Positions 41,109-50,951 of a stretch of DNA of 64,000 bases are shown here, one piece after another. A program made the position numbers and the translations under genes. The DNA is from VRUE01 sp963824705 (lineage in GTDB: Bacteria; Actinomycetota; Thermoleophilia; Solirubrobacterales; 70-9). Each line of letters opens with the position of its first letter. Position 1 is the first letter of the stretch. The stretch spans positions 620,001 through 684,000 of the forward strand of contig CAWGQE010000003.1 of assembly GCA_963824705.1 (NCBI GenBank), read 5' to 3'. A model generated the notes under the pieces. That model worked only from the letters and a program-made list of their open reading frames with translations. It did not search any database and was not told the DNA's origin.

Positions 41109-41945
41109 GAGCACGCGGCGGCGGCGTAGGACGCGCTCGCAGATTTCGGTCAGCTCGATGACATTGCGCTCGTCGTCTAGCGGAAGCTCGCGATGCAGCG
41201 CGGCGTTTGCTGCATCCCCGGCCTGTGAGCGTCGAGTCTCCAGCTCGGCCATGTCCTCCTCGTGCCCAGGGTCCGCGAGCGCCCCGTCGAGCTCGATCAG
41301 CAGCGCCTCGAGGGCGACGCGGAGCTGTAGCGCTGCCTCTCTTAGGCGACCCCCGTCGAGGTCGGCACGGGCGCGGAGCAACAGGGTCTCGCAAGCGTCG
41401 AAGCGTTCGCGGTCACCGAGGACCGCGGCGACGCGCTCTTGGGGCCGCAGCTCTTCGTCGCGGCGGTTGCGCTGTGACCGTCCGCCGTAGACGTCGACCT
41501 CCCGCGCCCTCGAGAAGCGACCGGAGGCGACCTCCTTGCCACTGCCGTGGCCGATGCGCACGGTGGCAGCCCGGTCCGCGCGCAGTTCGGTGCCGAGTGG
41601 GTCGGCGCTTGCCACGGCGTGCGCGTGGATCGCCCGGTTGAGCAGAGCTACCCCCTCCGCCACCGTCGCGTCGATCGAGTCCTCGGAGGCCAGTGCCTCC
41701 TCCAACCAGGCATCGGCTTCGCCGGTCTCCTCGAAGGGCTCCTCGGCTCGTACGGCGGTGACCCGGCTCAATGGCAGGGGCGCCGGGTCGGCGGCCGCCT
41801 CGGACTCCTTTGGCCGGCGTCGCCGCCGGCGGGGCGGGGGAGGGGCGCCGACGGTTTCGACGACGAGCACTTGCCGCTCACCATCGCTCCGGGCCAGGTA
41901 GCGTCCGTCCGGCACGGCAAGCGTGCCGGCGAACTCGAACTGCAC
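41100..41945 (-). CDS. Hypothetical protein, probably DNA/RNA- or cell-wall-associated
   Basis: A 281-residue protein without membrane segments. An N-terminal beta-rich portion (MQFEFAGTLAVPDGRYLARSD, VLVVETVG) is followed by a very basic stretch (PPPPRRRRRRPKE). Then comes an alpha-helical half with GSGKEVASGRFSRAREVDVYGG and a long helical C-terminus (ALQLRVALEALLIELDGAL). The arginine cluster may bind nucleic acid, which is inference. It follows the cell-wall hydrolase gene by 17 bases in the same direction. Its stop lies within the nested hairpin. No family recognised. Confidence 0.65.
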   Translation of the reverse strand: MQFEFAGTLAVPDGRYLARSDGERQVLVVETVGAPPPPRRRRRRPKESEAAADPAPLPLSRVTAVRAEEPFEETGEADAWLEEALASEDSIDATVAEGVALLNRAIHAHAVASADPLGTELRADRAATVRIGHGSGKEVASGRFSRAREVDVYGGRSQRNRRDEELRPQERVAAVLGDRERFDACETLLLRARADLDGGRLREAALQLRVALEALLIELDGALADPGHEEDMAELETRRSQAGDAANAALHRELPLDDERNVIELTEICERVLRRRRVLRG

Positions 41946-41962
41946 GAATCCGAAGAGCTGCG

Positions 41963-44233
41963 TCAGTCGCCCTGGCGCTTATCCGGCACCGAGAACTTGG
42001 AGGGGCCGGTCGGCACCTTTGGGTTTTCGATCCGCTCGAGGCGGTGGGTCAGTCGCTGCCATTGGTCGGGCTTCAGCATCGCGTTGAGCTGTTCTCCGAA
42101 GACTCCCGCTTCCGGCCGGTAGCCGACGTGGACGTGGTCGTAGTGGTCGGGCAGCGCGAAGCTGGTTTCGCCGGGCAGGTCCTCGAGCGAGATCACCTGG
42201 TGTGGGTGCATCGTCCCCTGTAGCTGCAGCACCGTTTTGATCAACTCGTCGGTGAGCGTGCCCGGTCCCTGATTGCCGGTCACCGGCACACCGTTGATCG
42301 TCGCGATGTCGACCGCGTCGCCGGTCGAGTGCTCGGAGACGTTGCCAGAGGTGGTCAGGTAGCTGTGGCCGCACTCGAGCGCGGTGATCGTCAACGTGAA
42401 GCCTTTGGAGACGAGGTACTCGAGCATCGCCAAGACCCGCCGGTCGATTTTGCCGGTGGCGATGTCGGTGCGGCCGCAGTCGTAGATTTCGAGGTGTTCG
42501 TCGGCGAGCACGCGGCGCTCCAGTGCCTCCTTGGAGAGCAGGAGCACGCCGGCACCGCCGAGGTCGGCCGAGAGGGGGTTCTTGCCGTCGGCGCGGTAGA
42601 TGGCCGTCGCCTCGAGCAGCTTCCAGCCGTCCAGTATCGGCTTCGGGTCGATTCGCGGCGCACCCTTGCCGGCCGGCCGGATCGCAAAGTTGATGTGTGG
42701 GTCGACGCCGTCTTCCCCCGCCCCGATTCGGGCCAGCACGGTTCCGGCTATAACCTTCGACCCCACCCTGAGGGTTCCGTCGGCGCCCTTGGCGGCGGCG
42801 CTGTCCACCGGCTCGCTCGCCCGCGTCCGCTCGCCACTGACTCTGCCCGGCAGCGCGTAGAGCCGCGGGCGGATGTTCTGGCTGTCGACCGGAACCCGTT
42901 TCTCCTTGCCGGTCGGCATCACCACGGTGCGGTGCTTGCGCACGATCGTGCCGAGCTTCGCGTAGAGGTAGCGGTTGCCGTAGGCATCGCGCAGGACGAC
43001 GTAGCGGCCGAGCTTCTTCGAGCTGCCCATCTTCACGATCACGCCATCGTTTACGGCGACGACGGGCGCGCCCTCGTGGGAGAAGATGTTGATTCCCCGC
43101 CGGGTCGGCGAGGAGGAGATCGCTTCGGCGGCGTTGCCGTATTCCTCGCGCACCCGCGGCGTCGCTTTGCTCAGCGCCGCCCGCGTGGCGATATCGTCGG
43201 CGTAGCGGGCGTCGGCCGCGACTGGGAAGTGGGCGCCCTCGGTCAGCCCGGTCAGCGAGCCGACCAGCTGGGTCGGCAGCTTGCCGTAAGCGCGGGCGTA
43301 GAGCAGCACCTCCTGCACGTACCAGTCGGCGTGGTTGTAGGCGAAGATCGCGTGGTAGAGGTCATTGCTGCCGCCTGCCACCTTGAGGTAGTGGGCAGCG
43401 GCGCAGATCGCGTCGACCGGGTTATAGGGGTCTTTGCGACCGTCCCCGTTGGCGTCGAGTCCGTACATTTCCCAGCTCGACGGCAGGAACTGCATCCAGC
43501 CGACGGCGCCTGCGGTCGAGGGCCCCATGTTGGTGCCGAAGGCGGTCTCGATTTTGTTGATCGAGGCGAGCACCTCCCAGGGAATGCCGTACTCGGTTCC
43601 GCAGGCCTGGTATATCGGCAGCAGGAAGGGTGGGATCTCGAAGGAGTCGATGACGAAGTTCGGGACGCCCAGTGGAGATGGGCCGAAGGCGGCAAAGGTC
43701 GTCGTCGGGTTGGCGCTGGTCGGCGCCCCGCCCTGGTTGAACTGCGAGCCCCCGTCGGCGCCTTCGGCCGGGGTCTGATCGCCGCCGGTCGCGCTGGGCG
43801 CGGTCACCCCGCCGCTTTCCGTCCCGCCACCGAGGCTCTGGTTCCGCTGGACCCCGCCGCCGGATTCGTCGCCGGCTTCCGAAGCGTTCAAGGAGGCGCC
43901 GCTCTGAACGTTGTCGCCCGTCCGCGATTCCTCTTCGGCCGCCGGCGCATTTGCTTCGGCTGGTGCTTCCGTTTCCGGTTCCTCGGTCTTGTCGGAGGCC
44001 GATTCGCAGTCCGGGTCTTCGAGGTCGGTAAGGCCGTCTTCGTCGTCGTCGACTCCGTTGGCGCAAGCCGGAGGTTGTGCGGAAGAAGGCAGGGTGGAGG
44101 TCGTCGTCAGCCCACTGGCCGCCTGGCTGTCGCCGAGACCGGTCGATGGGTCGGCACCGGCCATGCCGACGCCAAGCGCGGTAACCACCGCGAAGCCGGC
44201 CAGAGCAATGATCAGTGCGAGCTTTTGTCTCAT
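41963..44233 (-). CDS. Secreted three-domain cell-wall hydrolase: lytic transglycosylase, M23-like, M15-like
   Basis: A 756-residue exported protein. A signal peptide (residues 1-27, cleavage near AGA-DPS) leads to a CANGVDDDEDGLTDLEDPDC calcium-type box and a Ser/Gly/Glu-rich linker (80-185). The MltB-type transglycosylase domain (~200-320) has catalytic E229 in INKIETAFG and the AGAVGWMQFLPSSW motif. An M23/LytM-like domain (~385-540) has DPHINFAI but lacks the usual first metal histidine. A C-terminal M15-like peptidase domain (~590-725) has SEHSTGDAVDIA and DHVHVGY. It would cleave peptidoglycan glycans and perhaps peptides. In an operon with the 41100 gene. Confidence 0.9.
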   Translation of the reverse strand: MRQKLALIIALAGFAVVTALGVGMAGADPSTGLGDSQAASGLTTTSTLPSSAQPPACANGVDDDEDGLTDLEDPDCESASDKTEEPETEAPAEANAPAAEEESRTGDNVQSGASLNASEAGDESGGGVQRNQSLGGGTESGGVTAPSATGGDQTPAEGADGGSQFNQGGAPTSANPTTTFAAFGPSPLGVPNFVIDSFEIPPFLLPIYQACGTEYGIPWEVLASINKIETAFGTNMGPSTAGAVGWMQFLPSSWEMYGLDANGDGRKDPYNPVDAICAAAHYLKVAGGSNDLYHAIFAYNHADWYVQEVLLYARAYGKLPTQLVGSLTGLTEGAHFPVAADARYADDIATRAALSKATPRVREEYGNAAEAISSSPTRRGINIFSHEGAPVVAVNDGVIVKMGSSKKLGRYVVLRDAYGNRYLYAKLGTIVRKHRTVVMPTGKEKRVPVDSQNIRPRLYALPGRVSGERTRASEPVDSAAAKGADGTLRVGSKVIAGTVLARIGAGEDGVDPHINFAIRPAGKGAPRIDPKPILDGWKLLEATAIYRADGKNPLSADLGGAGVLLLSKEALERRVLADEHLEIYDCGRTDIATGKIDRRVLAMLEYLVSKGFTLTITALECGHSYLTTSGNVSEHSTGDAVDIATINGVPVTGNQGPGTLTDELIKTVLQLQGTMHPHQVISLEDLPGETSFALPDHYDHVHVGYRPEAGVFGEQLNAMLKPDQWQRLTHRLERIENPKVPTGPSKFSVPDKRQGD

Positions 44234-44474
44234 ACGTCGGCGCCTCTGCCTCTATTCCCTGCGTACACGAGCATGTGCCTGCCCGTGTCAACCCTCTCCC
44301 CAAGCATTGAGCACGCCCACGCTACTGGCTGGCGCGGAGGCGCGCAACGCAGTGCGGCGCCACCCAACATGCCCTTAATCAACGACTGGCCCATGCCTGA
44401 GATCAGGCAGCATTTCAAGCCCCTCGGATGGGCCGGTTAACAACTTGTTTCGTCCCATGGACGAGGGGAATCTC
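44234..44474. other. Divergent intergenic region, no gene seen
   Basis: About 240 bases between the hydrolase start and the TAAGGT box of the 44488 gene. On the minus strand TTGACA (44286-44291) is a good -35 hexamer 53 bases before ATG 44233, but the matching -10 is weak. I searched for the c-di-AMP (ydaO) riboswitch often found before such hydrolase genes and do not see its conserved core. Confidence 0.3.
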
Positions 44475-44480
44475 TAAGGT
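44475..44480 (+). promoter_or_regulatory. Putative leaderless -10 box
   Basis: TAAGGT, seven bases before ATG 44488, with no Shine-Dalgarno sequence. Confidence 0.45.
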
Positions 44481-44487
44481 GTCCCGG

Positions 44488-44814
44488 ATGAGCGTCGAGG
44501 ACGAGTACGACGAGGGGTTGCGGGCGCGCAGCGAGCAGGCGATCGGCGAGCTGGCGCAGGCGCTGCTGGACAGCAATGTGCTGGAGAACGCCGTCGCCGC
44601 CGCCTTCGGTGCCCGCGAGAAGGCGCAGGAGGCACAGCACGCGGCGATGGCGGCTCTCAACCTTCCCTCAGCGGGTGACGTCGAGCGGCTCGAGCGGCGC
44701 TTGCGCTCGCTTTCGCAGCGGCTCGACGAGGTCGAGGACGAGATGGATCGGGTTTCGAGGGAGGTCGGCGGCCTGCGGCGCCAGCTCGCCGCCGAGCGTA
44801 CCGCTGAGGCCTGA
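44488..44814 (+). CDS. Hypothetical coiled-coil protein
   Basis: A 108-residue protein that is almost entirely alpha-helical and highly charged. A first helix (ARSEQAIGELAQALLDSNVLENAVAAAFG) is followed by a Pro break (ALNLPSAGD) and a long coiled coil (ERLERRLRSLSQRLDEVEDEMDRVSREVGG). The layout resembles phasins and granule- or chromatin-associated helical proteins, but no family is certain. ATG 44488 is used, not the upstream frame start at 44428. The stop codon TGA abuts palindromic element copy 2. Confidence 0.7.
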   Translation: MSVEDEYDEGLRARSEQAIGELAQALLDSNVLENAVAAAFGAREKAQEAQHAAMAALNLPSAGDVERLERRLRSLSQRLDEVEDEMDRVSREVGGLRRQLAAERTAEA

Positions 44815-44926
44815 GAGCCGATCCCGGTAGGGGTTTCACTTAACTTTTTCGAGCCGCGTTTGTGGTCGCGACGATGGCTGGTCGTGAAAAAGTACAAGAC
44901 GTTTCACCCCTACCGGGATCGGCTCT
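44814..44926. repeat. 112-bp palindromic gene-end element, copy 2
   Basis: Outer arms AGAGCCGATCCCGGTAGGGG (44814-44833) and complement to 44926, invariant boxes CTTAACTTTTTCG (44839-44851) and GAAAAAGTACAAGACG (44886-44901), and a 34-base loop of the AGCCGCGTTTGTGG type shared with copy 4. It fills the space between two convergent genes exactly: it starts at one stop codon and ends four bases before the other. Confidence 0.9.
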
Positions 44927-44930
44927 AAGT

Positions 44931-45605
44931 CTAACTCTCGACTTTAGGGTTAGATAAAGCCTTAACCGCTGCTCGGCCGGCTCGCTTTGCCGCCGACTCG
45001 AGCTCCTCGTCGTCGAGTGCCATGTCGCCCCCGGCTTCCGTGACGATTAGAACGGCTGCTGCCTTGACTCCAAGTTCGAGCCCGCGGGCCAGGATGGCGA
45101 GAGTCTGCATGTCAGCGGCCGTCGTGGCGACTTCGGTCGGCATCACGTCGAGACTGGTGATCGTCGTCGCCCGGGCCTCATCGCCCAGCGCCCCGCGCAG
45201 GCGCTCGAACAGCATCGGATTTGGCAATACCTGCTCGCCGATGTCGACGCCGAACGAAACGGCGCTGCCGGCGGTCGAGATCGCAGCGTCGACCAGCAGC
45301 AGCTCGCCGACTGGCGATTCGGCACCCAGTGCGGTACAGGTGCCGACCCGCACCACTCTCCGGACTCCAAGCTCGGCCAGATCGGTCAGCACGATCGCCG
45401 CGCTCGGCCCACCCATTCCCGTCGCCTGGATCGTCAGCCCGTCTCCCGCCGGGGTGCGCCCGGTGTAGCCCCAGAGGCCTCGCGCGTGGTTGCTCATCTT
45501 CGGCTTCTCGAGCAGCTCTTGCGCCAGCAGCAGCGCCCGACCTGGGTCGCCGACGAGGATCGCGTCCGGGGCCATCGGGGCGGTGGGTTTTAGCCGGATG
45601 GCCAT
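44931..45605 (-). CDS. Nucleoside phosphorylase (purine/uridine phosphorylase family)
   Basis: A 224-residue PNP/UDP-family enzyme. Phosphate-binding motif AILVGDPGRALLLAQ near residue 14, the core GMGGPSAAIVLTDLAELGV near 60, and VVRVGTCTALG (Ser/Gly-rich phosphate loop) near 85 are clear. The last third has VTEAGGDM, where the catalytic Asp would lie in the usual SD/TEAG position. It cleaves a nucleoside with phosphate to base plus ribose 1-phosphate. ATG 45605 is chosen; ATG 45617 adds four residues and cannot be excluded. Base specificity not assigned. Confidence 0.85.
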   Translation of the reverse strand: MAIRLKPTAPMAPDAILVGDPGRALLLAQELLEKPKMSNHARGLWGYTGRTPAGDGLTIQATGMGGPSAAIVLTDLAELGVRRVVRVGTCTALGAESPVGELLLVDAAISTAGSAVSFGVDIGEQVLPNPMLFERLRGALGDEARATTITSLDVMPTEVATTAADMQTLAILARGLELGVKAAAVLIVTEAGGDMALDDEELESAAKRAGRAAVKALSNPKVES

Positions 45606-45688
45606 CGGGCGCCGCATCCTGCCACTGATGAGAGAGCCGCGCCTGGGATTTTCGCCAAACGTCTAAATACAGTCCGGGCAACGCTTCG

Positions 45689-45694
45689 TAGGTT
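45689..45694 (+). promoter_or_regulatory. Putative leaderless -10 box of the PII gene
   Basis: TAGGTT, eight bases before ATG 45703, with no Shine-Dalgarno sequence. Confidence 0.45.
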
Positions 45695-45702
45695 GACTCC
45701 GG

Positions 45703-46077
45703 ATGAAGAAGGTTGAGGCATTCATTCGCCATGAGGCGTTCGAGCCGATCAGGGCCGAGCTGCTCGACAAGGGGTTCCCGTCCCTCTCGATCGGCGAGGT
45801 CAAGGGCTCGGGGCGCCAGAAAGGCGTGGTCGAGCAATACCGTGGCTCGGCTCTTACCGTCAGCGTCCGGCCGAAGCTGAAGCTGGAGGTCGTGGTCGAG
45901 GACAAGGACAAGTCTCTCGTCGTCGAGACGATCCTCAAGCACGCTCGCACGGGCGAGGTCGGCGACGGCAAGATCTTCGTCCTGCCGGTGGAGGAGGCGA
46001 TCCGCATCCGCACGGGCGAGGACGGCGAGGCGGTGCTCCAGGCGCACTCCGAAGAGGGGGTCCCCGCTTCCGGTTAG
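45703..46077 (+). CDS. PII-family nitrogen regulatory protein lacking T-loop Tyr51
   Basis: A 124-residue PII protein: MKKVEAFIRHEAFEPIRAEL, VKGSGRQKGVVEQY, then KIFVLPVEEAIRIRTGE. Alignment with E. coli GlnB is gapless across the T-loop. Y46 is kept but position 51, the uridylylated or adenylylated tyrosine, is leucine (YRGSALTVSV where GlnB has YRGAEYMVDF). ATP and 2-oxoglutarate contacts in the C-terminal part look normal. Regulation by GlnD-type modification is therefore unlikely, and effector sensing would act alone. It is 13 bases before the adenylate cyclase gene. The C-terminus is ~12 residues longer than usual. Confidence 0.93.
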   Translation: MKKVEAFIRHEAFEPIRAELLDKGFPSLSIGEVKGSGRQKGVVEQYRGSALTVSVRPKLKLEVVVEDKDKSLVVETILKHARTGEVGDGKIFVLPVEEAIRIRTGEDGEAVLQAHSEEGVPASG

Positions 46078-46080
46078 CCT
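46075..46080 (+). promoter_or_regulatory. Putative -10 box before the cyclase gene
   Basis: TAGCCT, overlapping the PII stop codon, ten bases before ATG 46091, with no Shine-Dalgarno sequence. It could give a separate leaderless transcript. Confidence 0.35.
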
Positions 46081-46090
46081 CGGCTTTTCG

Positions 46091-47281
46091 ATGGCTGCCG
46101 ACGAACGCATTTCCCTGAGCGAGGCCTCGCGGCGGTCGGGCGTGTCGGCGAGCACGCTGAAGCGCTGGGCGGAAGAGAAGGTCGTGCCGGTGCGCCGCGG
46201 TCGCTGGACCGCCGCCGCGGCCGCGCAGGCGCGCGTAGTGGCTCGGATGCGGGAGCGCGGTCACTCGCTGGACGAACTGAAGCGAGCGGGTCGTGAGGGC
46301 CGGCTCGCCTTCGGCTTCGTCGAGGATCTCTTCCCCAGCCCCGAGGAGCAGGTCACGGTGGAGAGCGTTGCCGCCGAGACCGGCCTCGAGCCGGAGCTGA
46401 TCGAGCGCATCCTCGTCATCCTCGGCACGCCACTCGGCCAGGAGCGGCTGCTCAGTCCGGAGGACGTCAAAGCGCTGCGCCACTGCGCCCGGGTGCTGGC
46501 CGCCGGCTTCCCCCTCGTCGCCTTCCTGCAGCTGGTCCGGGTCTACGTGCAGTCGATGCGGCGGATCGCCGACGCCGAGGTGCGGCTCTTCCACCTCTAC
46601 GTGCACGAGCCGTTGATCCGCGACGCGCTGCCCGAGTTGGAGATCGCCGAGGAGATGGGCGAGCTGGCCGCCGACATCCTGCCCCTGGCGGCGCCGCTGA
46701 CCGACTATCTCCACACCCGCTACCTGCGCTACTTCACCGAACAGGACGTGGTCGGCCACATGGAGGCGGACCTCGACGCGGCGGCCTCCCACCTCGGCCA
46801 GGTCCCGGTCACTCTCTGCTTCATCGACCTCACCGGCTTCACCCGCTACACCGAGGAGGAAGGCGACCTTGAGGCCCTCGACGTGGTCGAGAACTTCGTC
46901 GAAACTGTCGAGGCGACGCTGCCACCGGAGGCGACGATCGTGAAGACGATCGGCGACGAGGTGATGGTCATCTCGCCTGATCCCGCCTCGCTGACGGAGT
47001 GGGCGGTCGGCCTGCTCGATCGCTTCCCGGAGCGGCCGCGGCCGCGAGTGGGGATCCACTATGCAAACGCGTTCTACCGCGACGGCGACTACTTCGGCAC
47101 TCACGTCAACCTCGTCCACCGCGTCGTCGACCGCGCCCAGGCCGGCGAGGTCCTCGTCACCGACCGCGTGACCGGCTCGCTCTCCGAACGCGGCCTGACC
47201 TGTGAGGCGATCGGCGAAGTCGCGTTGAAGGGATTCCCAGTGGCGACCCCTCTTTACATCGTGCGCCGTGCCCTCGACTGA
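46091..47281 (+). CDS. MerR-type HTH fused to class III adenylate cyclase
   Basis: A 396-residue protein in three parts. A MerR-like HTH (residues 5-70: ISLSEASRRSGVSASTLKRWAEE and a basic wing-helix). A helical adenylate-cyclase regulatory domain of the actinobacterial type (~85-175, TVESVAAETGLEPELIERIL). A class III catalytic domain (~238-393). The active site looks complete: metal aspartates D246 (FIDLTGF) and D289 (KTIGDE), substrate K285, D333 for adenine, and N340/R344 in GTHVNLVHR. It should make cAMP as a homodimer and may bind DNA. No membrane segment. Directly follows the PII gene. Confidence 0.92.
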   Translation: MAADERISLSEASRRSGVSASTLKRWAEEKVVPVRRGRWTAAAAAQARVVARMRERGHSLDELKRAGREGRLAFGFVEDLFPSPEEQVTVESVAAETGLEPELIERILVILGTPLGQERLLSPEDVKALRHCARVLAAGFPLVAFLQLVRVYVQSMRRIADAEVRLFHLYVHEPLIRDALPELEIAEEMGELAADILPLAAPLTDYLHTRYLRYFTEQDVVGHMEADLDAAASHLGQVPVTLCFIDLTGFTRYTEEEGDLEALDVVENFVETVEATLPPEATIVKTIGDEVMVISPDPASLTEWAVGLLDRFPERPRPRVGIHYANAFYRDGDYFGTHVNLVHRVVDRAQAGEVLVTDRVTGSLSERGLTCEAIGEVALKGFPVATPLYIVRRALD

Positions 47282-47290
47282 CCTTGGGAC

Positions 47291-47404
47291 GAACCCGTTC
47301 CGGCAGGGGTTCCGCTTAACTTTTTCGGTGGGTCGCGGTTGGGCTGACGCCCGGAGCCGCTGACGAAAAAGTACAAGACGCTCCACCCCTGCCGGAACGG
47401 GTTC
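47291..47404. repeat. 112-bp palindromic gene-end element, copy 3
   Basis: Outer arms GAACCCGTTCCGGCAGGGG (47291-47309) and complement to 47404, with CTTAACTTTTTCG and GAAAAAGTACAAGACG boxes, and a loop with GGTTGGGCTGACGCCCGG shared with copy 1. It starts nine bases after the cyclase stop and ends six bases before the tilS ATG. Confidence 0.9.
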
Positions 47405-47410
47405 TTGGAG

Positions 47411-48349
47411 ATGGAGAGCGAAGGCATGATCGAGGCGGTACGCGAGGGCGGTTTGCTGTCGGCCGGGACTCCCGCTGTCGCGATGCTTTCGGGGGGCCGA
47501 GACTCGGTTTGCCTGCTTGACCTTGCGGTGCGTCTGCTTGACGCTGAGCTGGTGACGGCGTTGCACGTCAACTACGGCCTTCGTGATGACTCCGACGCCG
47601 ATGAGGTCCACTGCACGGCACTCTGCGAGCGGCTCGGGGTGCGGCTGGAGATTGAGCGGCCGCGCCGCCCGGAGGGCCCCGGCAACCTGCAGGCCTGGGC
47701 GCGCGACACTCGCTACGCGGCCGCGGCGAGTCTGGCCGAGAGCGACGGGGCGTCGATTGCCACCGGCCACACCGCCGACGATCAGGTCGAGACGATCCTC
47801 TACCGGCTCGCTTCTTCGCCGAGCCGGCGGGCCCTGCTCGGCATGCGGCCGCGTGACGGCAGGTTGGTGAGGCCGCTGCTCGGCTTCACCCGCGCGCAGA
47901 CCACGGCTTATTGTGAGCAGCGCGGACTCGCTTGGCGCGACGACCCGAGCAACGACGAGGGCGCATACGCGCGTAACCGCATTCGCCAGGGCCTTGCCAG
48001 GTCGCTGGCCGAAGTTCACCCGGCCGCCGCGCAGAACGTCCTGCGCACGGCGGAATTGCTGCGCGACGAGGCTGAGGTCCTGGACGCGCTGGTCGCCGCC
48101 GAGCTCGACGGCTCCAACGGCTCGTCCCGGAACACGATTGAGCTCGAGCGACTTGCCGAGCTGCCCCCGGCGCTGCGCCGGCTCGTCGTCCAGCAGCTCG
48201 CCGATCGCGCCGCCGGCCGGCCCGTCGCCGGTGCCGCCCGTCACGCCGAGGAGGTCGCGGACCTGCGCCGCACCGGCACCGCGATGCTCGATCTCGGCGG
48301 CGGCGTACGCGCGATTGCCGAGCGCGGCACCCTGCGCGCCGAGCGCTAG
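47411..48349 (+). CDS. tilS: tRNA(Ile)-lysidine synthetase
   Basis: A 312-residue TilS that ligates lysine to C34 of tRNA-Ile2 so that it reads AUA. The PP-loop ATPase motif SGGRDSV is near residue 26, then LHVNYGLRDDSDAD and ATGHTADDQVETILYRL near 115. The C-terminal extension is short and lacks the full TilS_C domain, as in many actinobacteria. ATG 47411 lies just after palindromic element copy 3; ATG 47426 is an alternative. The first ~60 codons use many T-ending codons. First gene of the conserved tilS-hpt-ftsH-fol block. Confidence 0.93.
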   Translation: MESEGMIEAVREGGLLSAGTPAVAMLSGGRDSVCLLDLAVRLLDAELVTALHVNYGLRDDSDADEVHCTALCERLGVRLEIERPRRPEGPGNLQAWARDTRYAAAASLAESDGASIATGHTADDQVETILYRLASSPSRRALLGMRPRDGRLVRPLLGFTRAQTTAYCEQRGLAWRDDPSNDEGAYARNRIRQGLARSLAEVHPAAAQNVLRTAELLRDEAEVLDALVAAELDGSNGSSRNTIELERLAELPPALRRLVVQQLADRAAGRPVAGAARHAEEVADLRRTGTAMLDLGGGVRAIAERGTLRAER

Positions 48350-48365
48350 TCGGCTTGCCTGTATC

Positions 48366-48371
48366 TAGACT
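48366..48371 (+). promoter_or_regulatory. Putative -10 box of hpt
   Basis: TAGACT, 18 bases before ATG 48390, giving a very short leader. Confidence 0.3.
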
Positions 48372-48389
48372 GCTGCCGGTGATCACCCG

Positions 48390-48917
48390 ATGAGTGAGTC
48401 GGCGATCGGCGAGACGCTGGTCTCCGGTGAGGAACTGCAGCGGCGCGTCGCCGAGCTGGGCCGGCAGATCAGCGAGGACTACGCGGGCCGCGACCTGTTC
48501 ATGGTCGGGGTGCTGAAGGGGGCGGTGATCTTCCTCGCCGACCTGATGCGCCACCTGGACATCGCCTGCGAGATCGACTTCATGGCCGTCTCCAGCTACG
48601 GTTCGCAGACCGACTCTTCCGGAGTCGTGCGCATCCTCAAGGACCTTGACGCACCGATCGAAGGGCGCCACGTGCTGATCGTCGAGGACATCATCGACTC
48701 CGGTCTGACGCTTCACTACTTGATGCGCAACCTCAATGCCCGCAGTCCGGCCTCGCTGGAGGTCTGCGCGCTGCTGACCAAGCCCGACCGGCTAAGGGTC
48801 GACCTCGAGCCACGCTACGTCGGCTTCCCCATCCCAAACCGCTTTGCGATCGGCTACGGGCTCGACCACGCGCAGCGCTACCGCAACCTCGATTACGTCG
48901 CCGCGTTGGATCAATAG
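48390..48917 (+). CDS. hpt: Hypoxanthine phosphoribosyltransferase
   Basis: A 175-residue purine-salvage enzyme making IMP/GMP from hypoxanthine/guanine and PRPP. The PRPP motif VLIVEDIIDSGLTLHYL is near residue 93. DLFMVGVLKGAVIFLADL and FMAVSSYGSQTDSSG are the other family blocks, and LLTKPDRL and FPIPNRFAIGYGLD close the protein. Standard length and cytosolic. Located between tilS and ftsH as in many Gram-positive genomes. Confidence 0.96.
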   Translation: MSESAIGETLVSGEELQRRVAELGRQISEDYAGRDLFMVGVLKGAVIFLADLMRHLDIACEIDFMAVSSYGSQTDSSGVVRILKDLDAPIEGRHVLIVEDIIDSGLTLHYLMRNLNARSPASLEVCALLTKPDRLRVDLEPRYVGFPIPNRFAIGYGLDHAQRYRNLDYVAALDQ

Positions 48918-48966
48918 ATGATCGAAATCCGTCGTCCAACGTTGCCAGGCGCGGAAACCGCCCTGG

Positions 48967-48972
48967 TACGCT
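48967..48972 (+). promoter_or_regulatory. Putative leaderless promoter of ftsH
   Basis: TACGCT ten bases before GTG 48983, with a plausible -35 TTGCCA at 48942-48947 (19-base spacer) and no Shine-Dalgarno. Confidence 0.4.
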
Positions 48973-48982
48973 GAATTTTCCC

Positions 48983-50944
<1,962 letters not shown>

Positions 50945-50951
50945 GAAGCCC

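Noticed and set aside
44234..44474. Possible c-di-AMP (ydaO) riboswitch before the cell-wall hydrolase
   Set aside because: Expected from knowledge of actinobacterial hydrolase genes and because disA is nearby, but the conserved ydaO core sequences are not present on the minus strand.
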